From positions 1 to 64,000 of the forward strand of contig JAIVAN010000012.1 of the NCBI GenBank assembly GCA_020171895.1: a stretch of 64,000 nt of DNA, read 5' to 3'. The notes beneath the pieces were generated by a model, which searched no databases, had not been told where the DNA came from, and saw only the letters and a program-made list of their open reading frames with translations. This stretch comes from Bacillus timonensis. Its GTDB lineage: Bacteria > Bacillota > Bacilli > Bacillales > Bacillaceae_L. The translations under genes and the position numbers were made by a program. The stretch's first letter is position 1. Each line of letters begins with the position of its first letter. Shown here piece by piece: positions 22,141 through 33,994 of the stretch.

Positions 22141-22168
22141 GACCGGTAGAACCGTCCCCCTGGCACCC
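22141..22168. repeat. GGACGGTTC-type dispersed repeat
   Basis: ACCGGTAGAACCGTCCCCCT between the DUF4256 stop and its terminator. Confidence 0.6.
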
Positions 22169-22170
22169 AA

Positions 22171-22222
22171 AAAAGGCAAGCAAAACATCCCATACACAGG
22201 AGGTTTGCTTGCCTTTTCTTTA
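22171..22222 (+). terminator. Terminator after DUF4256 gene
   Basis: Stem AAAAGGCAAGCAAA / TTTGCTTGCCTTTT with a ~19-nt loop; works on both strands. Confidence 0.8.
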
Positions 22223-22262
22223 TAAATGGGGAGAACAGACCCTATTGTCCCCAAGCACCAAC

Positions 22263-22290
22263 GAACCGGTAGAACCGTCCCCTCGGTCCA
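22263..22290. repeat. GGACGGTTC-type dispersed repeat
   Basis: ACCGGTAGAACCGTCCCCTC abutting the katG stop codon. Confidence 0.6.
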
Positions 22291-25169
<2,879 letters not shown>

Positions 25170-26720
25170 ATGATAAAAATGAGTAACGGACAAACAAAAA
25201 CTGACGTAATTTTAATTGGTGCTGGAGTTATGAGTGCGACTTTAGGAACACTGTTAAAAGAGTTAGTTCCAGACTGGGAAATAACAGTGTTTGAAAAGCT
25301 CGCAGCAGCTGGGGTTGAAAGCTCGAATGAATGGAATAATGCAGGAACAGGACATGCTGCTCTATGTGAGCTGAACTATACGGAAGAAAAACCAGATGGG
25401 TCTGTAGATATTAGTAAAGCGGTTAGGATTAATGAACAGTTTGAAATTTCAAGACAGTTTTGGTCTTATCTTGTGACGAATCACTTAATTGGCGATCCTA
25501 AAGACTTTATTATGCCATTACCACATATGAGTTACGTACAAGGGGAACAAAATGTAGAGTTTTTGAGAAATCGTTTTAAAGCGCTTTCGAATAATCCTCT
25601 TTTTCAAGGGATGGAATTTTCTGATGACCCTGAAAAATTGAAGGAATGGATTCCGCTAATGTTCAATGAACGAAAGATAACTGAACCAATTGCGGCTACA
25701 AAGATTGACTCTGGTACTGATGTGAACTTTGGGTCTTTAACACGCATGTTGTTTAAAAATTTAGAAAATAGCAATGTTAATATTCACTATAATCATAGCG
25801 TTAACAGCATTCAACGAACGGAAGACGGTTTATGGGAAGTAAAAGTAAAGAATTTAGATGCTGGTACGATTGAACGCCATTGTGCAAAGTTTATCTTTAT
25901 TGGTGCTGGTGGAGGAAGCTTGCATTTACTACAAAAATCAGGCATTCCTGAAGGGAAACATATTGGTGGATTCCCAGTAAGTGGACTTTTCATGGTTTGT
26001 AATAATCCTGAAATTGTTGAGCAGCATCATGGTAAAGTTTACGGGAAAGCGTCGGTTGGTGCTCCGCCAATGTCTGTCCCACATCTAGATACAAGGTATA
26101 TTGATAACAAGAAGTCATTGTTATTTGGACCATTTGCTGGTTTCTCACCAAAGTTCCTCATAAATGGTTCAAATATGGATTTAATCACTTCTGTAAAACC
26201 GCATAATCTTGTCACGATGTTAGCTTCAGGTGCAAAGAATATACCATTAACAAAATACCTCATTCAGCAACTGATGTTATCAAAAGAACAGCGTATGGAA
26301 GAGTTAAGAGGGTTTATTCCGAATGCTAAAAGTGAAGACTGGGATCTAGTGGTAGCTGGTCAACGTGTACAAGTAATTAAAGATACGGTTGAAGGTGGCA
26401 AAGGAACGCTCCAATTTGGGACAGAAGTGGTTAGCGCCGCTGACGGTTCAATTGCTGCATTGCTAGGTGCATCTCCAGGTGCTTCTACAGCTGTTCACGT
26501 AATGATCGAGGTTATTAAAAAATGCTTCCCACAACATCTAAGCGAGTGGGAACCGAAAATTAAAGAGATGATTCCATCTTATGGAGTTTCACTAGCGGAT
26601 AATCCGGAACTTTTCCGCGAAATCCACGCCTCAACAGCGTATACACTAGGGCTTAACTTACCAAATCATGAAGATGCTTTTTCGGAAGTAGAACAAGAAA
26701 AGGTATTAGAATTCGTTTAA
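25170..26720 (+). CDS. mqo: Malate:quinone oxidoreductase
   Basis: 516 residues, slightly longer than most Mqo. Oxidises L-malate to oxaloacetate and passes electrons to the quinone pool (TCA cycle, membrane-associated flavoprotein). FAD-binding [12 protein letters not shown] at residues 14-25, then [12 protein letters not shown] and the C-terminal [11 protein letters not shown] and L-G-A-S-P-G-A-S-T motifs. ATG at 25170 follows AGGGGATAGG. Single-gene unit with terminator at 26734. Confidence 0.96.
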   Translation: MIKMSNGQTKTDVILIGAGVMSATLGTLLKELVPDWEITVFEKLAAAGVESSNEWNNAGTGHAALCELNYTEEKPDGSVDISKAVRINEQFEISRQFWSYLVTNHLIGDPKDFIMPLPHMSYVQGEQNVEFLRNRFKALSNNPLFQGMEFSDDPEKLKEWIPLMFNERKITEPIAATKIDSGTDVNFGSLTRMLFKNLENSNVNIHYNHSVNSIQRTEDGLWEVKVKNLDAGTIERHCAKFIFIGAGGGSLHLLQKSGIPEGKHIGGFPVSGLFMVCNNPEIVEQHHGKVYGKASVGAPPMSVPHLDTRYIDNKKSLLFGPFAGFSPKFLINGSNMDLITSVKPHNLVTMLASGAKNIPLTKYLIQQLMLSKEQRMEELRGFIPNAKSEDWDLVVAGQRVQVIKDTVEGGKGTLQFGTEVVSAADGSIAALLGASPGASTAVHVMIEVIKKCFPQHLSEWEPKIKEMIPSYGVSLADNPELFREIHASTAYTLGLNLPNHEDAFSEVEQEKVLEFV

Positions 26721-26733
26721 TTCCTAAAAACAA

Positions 26734-26779
26734 AAAAGGATAGATGTTAGCAGGGTTTCCCTGTTGATCTATCCTTTTA
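26734..26779 (+). terminator. Terminator after mqo (bidirectional)
   Basis: Stem AAAAGGATAGAT / ATCTATCCTTTT enclosing GCAGGG/CCCTG. Confidence 0.8.
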
Positions 26780-26796
26780 TTATGTTATTCGAAATA

Positions 26797-27513
26797 TTAA
26801 GGATTAGTTGACCATAATCCAGCGGTTTTTACAAAGACTCTTCGGTTCAATTTCAATCCAGCTACGATTAGTTCTGCGAGATCTTCAGCGTGCATAACCC
26901 TTTCAGGGTCTCCTGTAATTAAGTTTGAATCATAAGCTAAATCAGTTGCAACAGTACTTGGAGTTAAGGCAGTAACACGTACATTATGTTTGCGAACTTC
27001 TAGCATTAATGATTCTGTTAGCCCTAATACCGCAAATTTTGATGCACTGTATGCACTTGTAACAGGCGCCCCTTTTTGTCCAGCAGTTGAGGCGATATTT
27101 ACAATATCTCCAGTTTTTCTTTCAATCATTTCAGGTAATACTGCTCTAGTAACGTTGTAAACGCCCATTAAATTTACAGTAATGATTTTTTCCCATTCTT
27201 CTGGTGATAGGTCTAAAAAACCACCAAACTTAGCGGTACCTGCGTTATTAATTAATATATCAATCGGACCTAGTTCTGATTTAACGTGCTCAACAGCTTG
27301 TGTTACAGAATTTAGATCTGCCACATCTGCAGAATATGCAGCGACTTTTACACCAAACTCCAGTAATTCGGCTTTCACCTTTTCAAGGTTATCCATACTT
27401 AATCCTAATAAACCTACGTTTACGCCTTCTTTTGCTAAAGCAATGGCAGTCGCACGTCCAATCCCTCTACCAGCTCCAGTAACCAAAGCAACCTTGCTAT
27501 TTAGTGATGACAT
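26797..27513 (-). CDS. Short-chain dehydrogenase (FabG/YoxD-like)
   Basis: 238 residues of the classical SDR family. Cofactor loop T-G-A-G-R-G-I-G near residue 12, N-N-A-G-T near 89, catalytic Ser in N-I-A-S-T-A-G and Tyr/Lys in [13 protein letters not shown](H)-dependent 3-oxoacyl reductase annotation is usual for such proteins; true substrate unknown. ATG at 27513 is preferred because AGGAGAG lies 8 bases upstream; 27519 is too close. Convergent with mqo. Confidence 0.9.
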   Translation of the reverse strand: MSSLNSKVALVTGAGRGIGRATAIALAKEGVNVGLLGLSMDNLEKVKAELLEFGVKVAAYSADVADLNSVTQAVEHVKSELGPIDILINNAGTAKFGGFLDLSPEEWEKIITVNLMGVYNVTRAVLPEMIERKTGDIVNIASTAGQKGAPVTSAYSASKFAVLGLTESLMLEVRKHNVRVTALTPSTVATDLAYDSNLITGDPERVMHAEDLAELIVAGLKLNRRVFVKTAGLWSTNP

Positions 27514-27811
27514 CTTCATCTCTCCTATTCAATGTTTACTTCTTGTACTACCTTTTGTATCCATCATATAGCTATTCCAAATGGACATATGTAACATACA
27601 TTTCATTTGTTAAAAAAACTAAAAGTCTAAGTGAAAAATTTCTAAACAAGAAGCGACAGAAAATCAATAAATGTCAGTTTACTAGATTTATCAAAGTAAT
27701 ATAAGTACGCACTTTTTACATACATAGTATATAAAAGGATACTTTTGCTTATAGAAAGGAAAGATACTTATGAAAAAAGAAAGTCGCGTCACGATAAATG
27801 AAAATATGCGA

Positions 27812-28019
27812 TTTCTTTGTTATAGAGTGTTGGACCCTAGTGAATCTTGCGTGTTAACCGAAGTGGAAGGAACCGAGACTCCTGCGGGAGATAGCGCTAG
27901 GCTTGAGACCCCACAGGCAACGCCAAGGTGGCTCAAGAAGCGCCCCGCGGAAAGCGAGGTTCCTGCAACGAAGGTTAACACCCCATGTTGAGTGTAATGA
28001 AACGTATTTTCAGGGTAGC
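27812..28019. repeat. GC-rich structured intergenic repeat, copy 1
   Basis: About 200 bp, much richer in G+C than its surroundings. Core blocks: AGTGGAAGGAACCGAGACTC, CTGCGGGAG, GAGACCCCACAGGC, GAAAGCGAGGTTCCTGCAAC, and an end TATTTTCAGGGTAG. Terminal GTTAAC-type segments can pair. Two further copies at 43881 and 55212. Related repeats are widespread in Bacillaceae intergenic regions. The remaining gap 27514-27811 shows no gene. Confidence 0.8.
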
Positions 28020-28077
28020 AAAAATAAAAAAATGAAAATGTTTTCCAATCAGTATGACGAACTCAATAAATACTTTA

Positions 28078-28091
28078 TGAAAACGCTTTGA
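28078..28091. promoter_or_regulatory. CcpA cre-like site
   Basis: TGAAAACGCTTTGA agrees with TGWAARCGYTWNCW at all but one position. Located ~64 bp upstream of the lacI promoter, it suggests catabolite control of the glucan locus. Confidence 0.55.
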
Positions 28092-28141
28092 TAGTATATT
28101 TAACAATTTATTAAGACACAAAATTTTAACAATATCTCATG

Positions 28142-28170
28142 TTGACTATATGGACATTCTCTTTTATAAT
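28142..28170 (+). promoter_or_regulatory. Sigma-A promoter of the LacI regulator
   Basis: TTGACT, 17-bp spacer, TATAAT; ideal spacing. The operator begins 6 bp after the -10 box, i.e. at the transcription start. Confidence 0.85.
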
Positions 28171-28175
28171 AAAAA

Positions 28176-28191
28176 TCGAAAGCGCTTTCGA
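28176..28191. promoter_or_regulatory. Palindromic operator type 1 (autoregulatory)
   Basis: TCGAAAGCGCTTTCGA, a perfect 16-bp palindrome with the central CG typical of LacI-family sites, overlapping the start point of the lacI gene. Confidence 0.75.
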
Positions 28192-28213
28192 AATACTATG
28201 AGGTACTATTACT

Positions 28214-29221
28214 ATGGTTACCATTTATGATGTTGCAAGAAAAACGGGTTTTTCAGTCACAACTGTATCTAAAGCATTAAATGATTACAAAGACGTAAGC
28301 CCAAAGACAAAAAAGAAAATTCTAGAGGTTGTTGAGGAATTGGGTTATCTTCCAAACTCTCATGCTAGAACTCTTACAACAAAAAAGTCTTGGACAATCG
28401 GCGTTGTTTTCATAGAATCTTTAGGTATTGGGATGAAGCATCCTTTCTTTAACGCAGTCATCGAAAGTTTTAGGAAGAATGTGGAAACAGAAGGGTATGA
28501 CTTGTTGTTTGCATCAAGAAGCATTAGCAACAAGAAAAAAAGTTACCTAGAACATTTTAAGTATCGAGGTGTTGATGGGGTTGTCATTGTATGTTCTACT
28601 TATAACGACGTACAAGTACAAGAACTAATTGAAAATCCACTTCCGACTGTTGTGATCGATTTAGAGAGTGACAAGTCAAGTGTGGTATATTCTGACAATC
28701 CTAGTGGGAGCAAACTAGCTGTTGAATATCTATATTCGTTAGGCCATAGGAAAATTGCCCATATCGCGGGTCATTCATCTACTTTTGCAGGTGAACAAAG
28801 ACAACTTGGTTTCGTTGAAGCTATGAAGAATCTTCATTTATCTCTCCCAGAAGAGTATATTGCAGATGGAAAGTACTTCTCACGAGATAGTGGTTATGAG
28901 GCAATGGAAAATCTATTGAAACTAAGCAATCCACCAACTGCTATCTTTGCAGCAGGTGATAATTTAGCGATTGGTGCTATAGAAGCGATTAGAAAACATG
29001 GCTTTGAAGTACCAAGGGACTTTTCAATAGTAGGATTTGATGATATTGAACTATCACAGTATGTGAATCCACCGCTAACAACAATAAAACAAGATACTGA
29101 AATGCTAGGTAAAAAGGCTAGTGAACTGTTAATAAAACAGATCAACGATAGTCACAAAAAGATCAATAGAGTTACGATTCCTGTCAGCCTTGTTGTTAGG
29201 GAATCCTGTAGAAAAATATAG
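28214..29221 (+). CDS. LacI-family transcriptional regulator of glucan locus
   Basis: 335 residues. N-terminal LacI helix-turn-helix [21 protein letters not shown], hinge with N-S-H-A-R-T-L near residue 50, then a periplasmic-binding-like sugar sensor ([24 protein letters not shown]). ATG at 28214 with GAGG ten bases upstream. Adjacent to an ABC sugar importer and three carbohydrate-active enzymes, so probably the local repressor. Self-regulation is suggested by the operator at 28176. Confidence 0.9.
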   Translation: MVTIYDVARKTGFSVTTVSKALNDYKDVSPKTKKKILEVVEELGYLPNSHARTLTTKKSWTIGVVFIESLGIGMKHPFFNAVIESFRKNVETEGYDLLFASRSISNKKKSYLEHFKYRGVDGVVIVCSTYNDVQVQELIENPLPTVVIDLESDKSSVVYSDNPSGSKLAVEYLYSLGHRKIAHIAGHSSTFAGEQRQLGFVEAMKNLHLSLPEEYIADGKYFSRDSGYEAMENLLKLSNPPTAIFAAGDNLAIGAIEAIRKHGFEVPRDFSIVGFDDIELSQYVNPPLTTIKQDTEMLGKKASELLIKQINDSHKKINRVTIPVSLVVRESCRKI

Positions 29222-29268
29222 GGATTGTGTTTGGAATTCAAAAACAATTTCTACTTTTTTCACTAAAG

Positions 29269-29282
29269 CGAAACCGGTTTCG
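29269..29282. promoter_or_regulatory. Palindromic operator type 2, site 1
   Basis: CGAAACCGGTTTCG, perfect palindrome, 65 bp upstream of an identical second site. Confidence 0.7.
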
Positions 29283-29333
29283 GTTTTCGGGTTTGAAATC
29301 GTCAGATTGAAAATTATATTTTTTTATTATGGT

Positions 29334-29347
29334 CGAAACCGGTTTCG
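29334..29347. promoter_or_regulatory. Palindromic operator type 2, site 2
   Basis: CGAAACCGGTTTCG; TATTAT at 29325-29330 directly before it is a possible -10 box, so this site would cover the start point. Two sites about six helical turns apart suggest DNA looping. Confidence 0.7.
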
Positions 29348-29418
29348 GTTTGGATAAGACTCTAGGGTCTGGTTAAACTACAGAAAACAAAACAAAAATA
29401 AAAAATGGGGGTTTAAAA

Positions 29419-30744
29419 ATGAAGAAGTTATTAAGTATCATTTTGGCTGTTACTATGCTAGCTGGTATTCTAGCAGGATGCTCATCAAATGGTTCTGAAG
29501 GTGAAAAGAAAGAATCAGGCGATAAAGTATTAAAAGTTTGGTCATTTACTGATGAATTAAAGAAACCAATTACAACGTTTGAAGAAAAAAATGGAGTAAA
29601 AGTTGAGTTAACAATTATTCCAATCGCTGACTACCCTACAAAACTTAAGCCAGTTCTTGAAAGTGGCGTTGGTGCTCCAGACGTATTTACTGGAGAAATT
29701 GCATTCCTTAAGCAATGGACAGACCGTAACTATTGGGAAAATCTTTCTGCTGAGCCTTATAATGCAGACGAATTAAAAGATGATTATGTTCCTTACGTAT
29801 TTGATTTAGGAAAAGATACAGAAGGTAATGTTAAAGCTCTTTCTTGGCAAACAACTCCTGGTGGAATTTTCTACCGTCGTAGTATTGCAAAAAATGTTTT
29901 AGGTACAGACGATCCTGCTGAAGTTGGAAAAATGATGTCTTCTTGGGACGGTATGTATGAAGTTGGAGAAAAATTAAAGCAAAATGGCTATCGTTTATTC
30001 CCTGATGAAGGTGCAATTCGTTGGTTCTCTAAAGGTGAAGATCCACAACCTTGGGTAAATGAAAATGACGAGTTAATCATGACTCAAGCTAAAATGGACT
30101 ACTTCGATCATGCAAAAGAATTACGTGCAAAAGATTACACAGCATTTGCTCCAGAATGGTCTCCATCTTGGTTTGCTGCAATGAATGGTCCAATTGCTTA
30201 TAACGGTGGTTGGGAAGAAGTAAATGAAAGTGCTACAGATAAAATTGAAGTATTCTCTTATGCATTACCAACTTGGGGATTACACAGTGTTCTTAAAGGT
30301 AGCGCAAAAGATACTGCTGGAGATTGGGCAGTTACATCAGGTCCTTCACCTTATTTCTGGGGTGGTACTTGGTTAGGTATCTATAGTGGTTCTGAAAATA
30401 AAGAATTAGCTTGGGAATTCGTTAAGATGATGACTCATGATGAAGAATTCTTAACTGACTGGGCATTAGAAACTGGAGACGTTCTTTCTTACCTACCTGT
30501 TACTAGCAAAATTAAAGATGATTTCAGCGAAGACTTCTTAGGTGGACAAAATAACTACACATTCTTCTTAGAAGAAGCTAAGAAAATCGAGCCAGGTATT
30601 GTAACGAAGTATGATCAACAAATTGATACATTATTAGGTGCAAGAGTTCTTGAGTATGTTGAAGGTAAGTTAACAAAAGAAGAAGCAATTCAAGAGTTCT
30701 ACAAAGATGTTAAGAACGCTTATCCAAATATCAAAACACCTTAA
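29419..30744 (+). CDS. Sugar ABC transporter substrate-binding lipoprotein
   Basis: 441 residues. Lipoprotein signal with basic start K-K-L and lipobox L-A-G-C, Cys21. The mature part is an extracellular family 1 solute-binding protein (L-K-V-W-S-F-T near residue 38, G-A-P-D-V-F-T-G-E near 84, many surface Trp). Feeds the two permeases downstream; ligand inferred to be beta-glucan oligosaccharides from neighbours. No ATPase gene is in the cluster, so a shared MsmX-type ATPase is expected. ATG follows GGGGG. Confidence 0.92.
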   Translation: MKKLLSIILAVTMLAGILAGCSSNGSEGEKKESGDKVLKVWSFTDELKKPITTFEEKNGVKVELTIIPIADYPTKLKPVLESGVGAPDVFTGEIAFLKQWTDRNYWENLSAEPYNADELKDDYVPYVFDLGKDTEGNVKALSWQTTPGGIFYRRSIAKNVLGTDDPAEVGKMMSSWDGMYEVGEKLKQNGYRLFPDEGAIRWFSKGEDPQPWVNENDELIMTQAKMDYFDHAKELRAKDYTAFAPEWSPSWFAAMNGPIAYNGGWEEVNESATDKIEVFSYALPTWGLHSVLKGSAKDTAGDWAVTSGPSPYFWGGTWLGIYSGSENKELAWEFVKMMTHDEEFLTDWALETGDVLSYLPVTSKIKDDFSEDFLGGQNNYTFFLEEAKKIEPGIVTKYDQQIDTLLGARVLEYVEGKLTKEEAIQEFYKDVKNAYPNIKTP

Positions 30745-30766
30745 TTAATAAGAGTAATAAAAGAAT

Positions 30767-30797
30767 GGGATAGAAGTCTCGAATTTCTATCCCGTTT
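30767..30797 (+). terminator. Intercistronic hairpin between binding protein and permeases
   Basis: Stem GGGATAGAA / TTCTATCCC followed by GTTTTCTT. It probably acts as a partial terminator or mRNA stabiliser giving more binding protein than permease, as in many sugar importer operons. Confidence 0.75.
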
Positions 30798-30826
30798 TCT
30801 TCACATAAAGAAAGAAGGAATGCTTT

Positions 30827-31732
30827 ATGAAAAAACTAGATCATAAAGGGTATTATTTTATAGCTCCCTTTTTTATCATCTTCCTCGTATTTAATATTTA
30901 CCCAATACTTTTAACCTTTTATTATACATTTACCCAATATGAAGGATATGGAAAACCTGAGTTTATAGGGCTTACAAATTATATTCGTATTTTATCTGAT
31001 ACGTACTTTTTAGAGGCATTCGTAAATACGTGGAAAATTTGGGGTCTGAACTTTGCGCTGCAATTAGGTATCGCACTACTATTAGCAGCATTATTCTCAG
31101 ATCTTCGATTCAAAATTAAAGGCCTAGGATTTTTCAGGGCGATCTTTTACTTACCAAATTTAATTACTGTAAGTTCAGTTGCTATACTATTTAACATTAT
31201 GTTGGATTGGCATTATGGAACGATCAATCAATTTTTAATAAAAATTGGACTTATTTCACAGCCTATTAACTGGTTAAATCAACCTTTTACGGCTCAAGTA
31301 TCTGTTGCTTTAATTTTGACATGGATGTGGTTTGGTTACACATTTATCGTTTTAATGGCAGGGGTTTCAGGTATATCGAAAGAATATTATGAAGCAGCAT
31401 TGATAGATGGTGCGAATAGATGGCAAACGTTTATCTACGTTACTTTACCATTACTAAAACCAATTTTACTTTATGTCATGATTACTTCTCTTATTGGTGG
31501 CCTTCAATTGTTTGATTTACCAATGCTCTTAACGGATGGACTAGGTAAACCAGACGGTTCATTGAATACTATGGTTCTTTATCTGTACAATCAAGCATTT
31601 AGATACAATAACTATGGTTACGCTGCAACGATTGCTTATATGTTGTTCTTAATTACGGTAGTTTTCTCTGCTATAACATTTAAGTCAATGTACCGTGAAG
31701 CAAAAGTGCCTAAGAAAAGAGGTAGTATGTAA
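30827..31732 (+). CDS. Sugar ABC transporter permease, MalF/LacF type
   Basis: 301 residues with six predicted membrane helices. The EAA loop reads Y-Y-E-A-A-L-I-D-G-A-N-R-W-Q near residue 187, the site that contacts the ATPase. Starts at ATG 30827 with GAAGGAATG upstream. The stop overlaps the next start (TAATG). Confidence 0.93.
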   Translation: MKKLDHKGYYFIAPFFIIFLVFNIYPILLTFYYTFTQYEGYGKPEFIGLTNYIRILSDTYFLEAFVNTWKIWGLNFALQLGIALLLAALFSDLRFKIKGLGFFRAIFYLPNLITVSSVAILFNIMLDWHYGTINQFLIKIGLISQPINWLNQPFTAQVSVALILTWMWFGYTFIVLMAGVSGISKEYYEAALIDGANRWQTFIYVTLPLLKPILLYVMITSLIGGLQLFDLPMLLTDGLGKPDGSLNTMVLYLYNQAFRYNNYGYAATIAYMLFLITVVFSAITFKSMYREAKVPKKRGSM

Positions 31733-32568
31733 TGAAGACTAAGACAAGCTTCAATTTCAATAAACCAATTATATATATTCTCTTAATCCTATTAGCGATT
31801 ATAAGCTTCATTCCTTTCTACATGATGATCATAAATGCTACTCGTGAAAATCAAGAGATCTTAATGGGCTTTGCTTTTTTACCTGGAAGCCATTTAATTG
31901 AGAATTACCAAACGATGATGAGCTATGTGAACATTTGGAATGGTTTTAAGAATAGTTTAATTGTGTCAGTATCTGTAACGGTGTTAAGTGGTTATTTCTC
32001 TGCATTAACAGCCTTTGGCTTTGCGGTATATAACTTTAAAGGGAAAAACAAACTATTTATCTTCATGCTATTAATGATGATGGTACCAGGACAACTTGGC
32101 TTAATTGGATTCTACGAATTAAACAAAACTCTTGGAACGCTTGATACATTTATTCCTTTAATTGTTCCAGCGATTGCGAGTCCGTTTGTTGTGTTTTTCT
32201 TAAGACAATACCTAGCATCGACATTGCACCCGTCTTTACTTGAAGCAGCTAGAATGGATGGAGCAAGTGAATTAAAAATCTTTCACTCGATTGCACTTCC
32301 AATCATGATGCCAGCGGTTGCGACGATGTCAATATTTGCATTCATCGGTTCTTGGAATAACTATATTTTACCGTTAGTCGTAATTTTCACACCTGAGAAA
32401 TATACGTTACCTGTATTAATGGGCTTCTTAAAAGGTTCTCAAGTTGCGCAAAATTTAGGATCCATGTACCTTGGAATTGCCATTTCTGTAGTTCCGATTA
32501 TGGTCGCGTTCTTATTCTTCTCAAAATATATCATTAGCAGTATTTCAGCAGGATCAGTTAAAGGATAG
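31732..32568 (+). CDS. Sugar ABC transporter permease, MalG/LacG type
   Basis: 278 residues, six membrane helices. EAA loop L-L-E-A-A-R-M-D-G-A-S-E-L-K near residue 165. Overlaps the upstream permease by one base, so translation is coupled. Partner of the MalF-type subunit. Confidence 0.93.
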   Translation: MKTKTSFNFNKPIIYILLILLAIISFIPFYMMIINATRENQEILMGFAFLPGSHLIENYQTMMSYVNIWNGFKNSLIVSVSVTVLSGYFSALTAFGFAVYNFKGKNKLFIFMLLMMMVPGQLGLIGFYELNKTLGTLDTFIPLIVPAIASPFVVFFLRQYLASTLHPSLLEAARMDGASELKIFHSIALPIMMPAVATMSIFAFIGSWNNYILPLVVIFTPEKYTLPVLMGFLKGSQVAQNLGSMYLGIAISVVPIMVAFLFFSKYIISSISAGSVKG

Positions 32569-32588
32569 AAAAGAGGTTGGTTGGAAAG

Positions 32589-33923
32589 ATGGCAAATTTT
32601 TCGAAGGATTTTATTTTTGGTACAGCAACGTCTTCATACCAAATTGAAGGTGCTGTAAGTGAAGGAGGAAGGACCCCTTCAATTTGGGACACTTTCTCTG
32701 AAACGCCTGGGAAAGTATGGAATGGTGACACTGGTGAGGTTGCATGTGACCATTACCACCGATATGAAGAAGATGTAGAACTGATTAAAAGCTTAGGTGT
32801 AGATTCTTATCGTTTTTCTATCGCTTGGCCAAGAATTTTTCCTCAAGAGGGTGTCTATAACCCTGAGGGAATGGAATTTTATAAAAAGTTATCCCTTAAA
32901 CTAGTTGAGGCTGGAATTAAACCTTTTGTTACAATCTACCATTGGGATATGCCACAGTGGGCAGATGATCAAGGTGGTTGGGTTAATCGTAAATCTGTAG
33001 AGTGGTTTAAAGAGTTCGCAACAAAATGTTTTGAAGAATTAGATGAGTACGTAGAAATGTGGATTACACACAATGAGCCATGGTGTGCAGCACTTTTAGG
33101 CTACCATCAAGGGGTACATGCTCCAGGACATACGAATATGGAAGAAGCTTTAAAGGCTGCTCACCATATCATGCTATCGCATGGAGAAGTGGTAAAGCTA
33201 TATAAAGAAGAACTGAAGCTAGAAAAAGGTATTGGTATTACACTAAATCTTTCTCCAATGTATGCAGCTAGTGATTCTCAAAATGATTTATTAGCGGCAA
33301 ATAACATTGATGGATATGTTAACCGTTGGTTTTTAGACCCTATATTTAAAGGGCAATACCCGGTGGACATGATGAACTTGTATTCAAAGTATGTTCATTC
33401 ATTTGATTTCATCAAAGCTGGCGATATGGAATCGATTTCATATCCGTGTGATTTCTTTGGAATCAATTTTTATAACAGACAATTAGTTGAATACAACGCA
33501 GCGAGTGATTTCCTGTTTAAACCAGCCTATTCAGATTATCCAAAATCGGGTATGGGTTGGGACATTTCACCAAATGAGTTTAAGGAATTAATCTATAGAT
33601 TACGTGAAGAGTATACAAACTTGCCGATCTACATTACAGAAAATGGTGCAGCCTTTGACGATGTGTTAGAAGAAGATGGAAGTGTTCATGACCACGATCG
33701 AGTAAGCTTCTTAGAACAGCATTTAAAGGCAATTATTGAATTGAATGAAGAAGGTTTAAATATAGCTGGCTATTATTTATGGTCATTATTAGATAATTTT
33801 GAGTGGGCATTTGGCTATGAAAAACGTTTTGGAATTACGTATGTTGATTTCAACACTCAAAAGCGTTACTTAAAAGACAGTGCGAAACGCTATGCAGAAG
33901 TAGTAAAAACAAGAGAGTTGTAA
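32589..33923 (+). CDS. GH1 beta-glucosidase
   Basis: 444 residues, a standard single-domain family 1 glycosidase with F-I-F-G-T-A-T-S-S-Y-Q-I-E-G at the start. Acid/base Glu163 in T-H-N-E-P-W, nucleophile in Y-I-T-E-N-G-A (near 352), and W-S-L-L-D-N-F-E-W at the sugar-binding end. No signal peptide: acts in the cytoplasm on imported oligosaccharides, releasing glucose. ATG 32589 fits the family N-terminus; TTG 32577 would add four residues. Last-but-two gene of the importer operon. Confidence 0.95.
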   Translation: MANFSKDFIFGTATSSYQIEGAVSEGGRTPSIWDTFSETPGKVWNGDTGEVACDHYHRYEEDVELIKSLGVDSYRFSIAWPRIFPQEGVYNPEGMEFYKKLSLKLVEAGIKPFVTIYHWDMPQWADDQGGWVNRKSVEWFKEFATKCFEELDEYVEMWITHNEPWCAALLGYHQGVHAPGHTNMEEALKAAHHIMLSHGEVVKLYKEELKLEKGIGITLNLSPMYAASDSQNDLLAANNIDGYVNRWFLDPIFKGQYPVDMMNLYSKYVHSFDFIKAGDMESISYPCDFFGINFYNRQLVEYNAASDFLFKPAYSDYPKSGMGWDISPNEFKELIYRLREEYTNLPIYITENGAAFDDVLEEDGSVHDHDRVSFLEQHLKAIIELNEEGLNIAGYYLWSLLDNFEWAFGYEKRFGITYVDFNTQKRYLKDSAKRYAEVVKTREL

Positions 33924-33994
33924 TTTTTTTAGAATTTCTTATTAGAGATGTACTTTACAGTTACGTACTGTTACAAGAGCTAGGGGTGTAAGGA

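Noticed and set aside
27770-28091. Frames of 73 and 62 codons
   Set aside because: They lie across the GC-rich structured repeat; the same repeat gives different frames at 43.9 and 55.2 kb.
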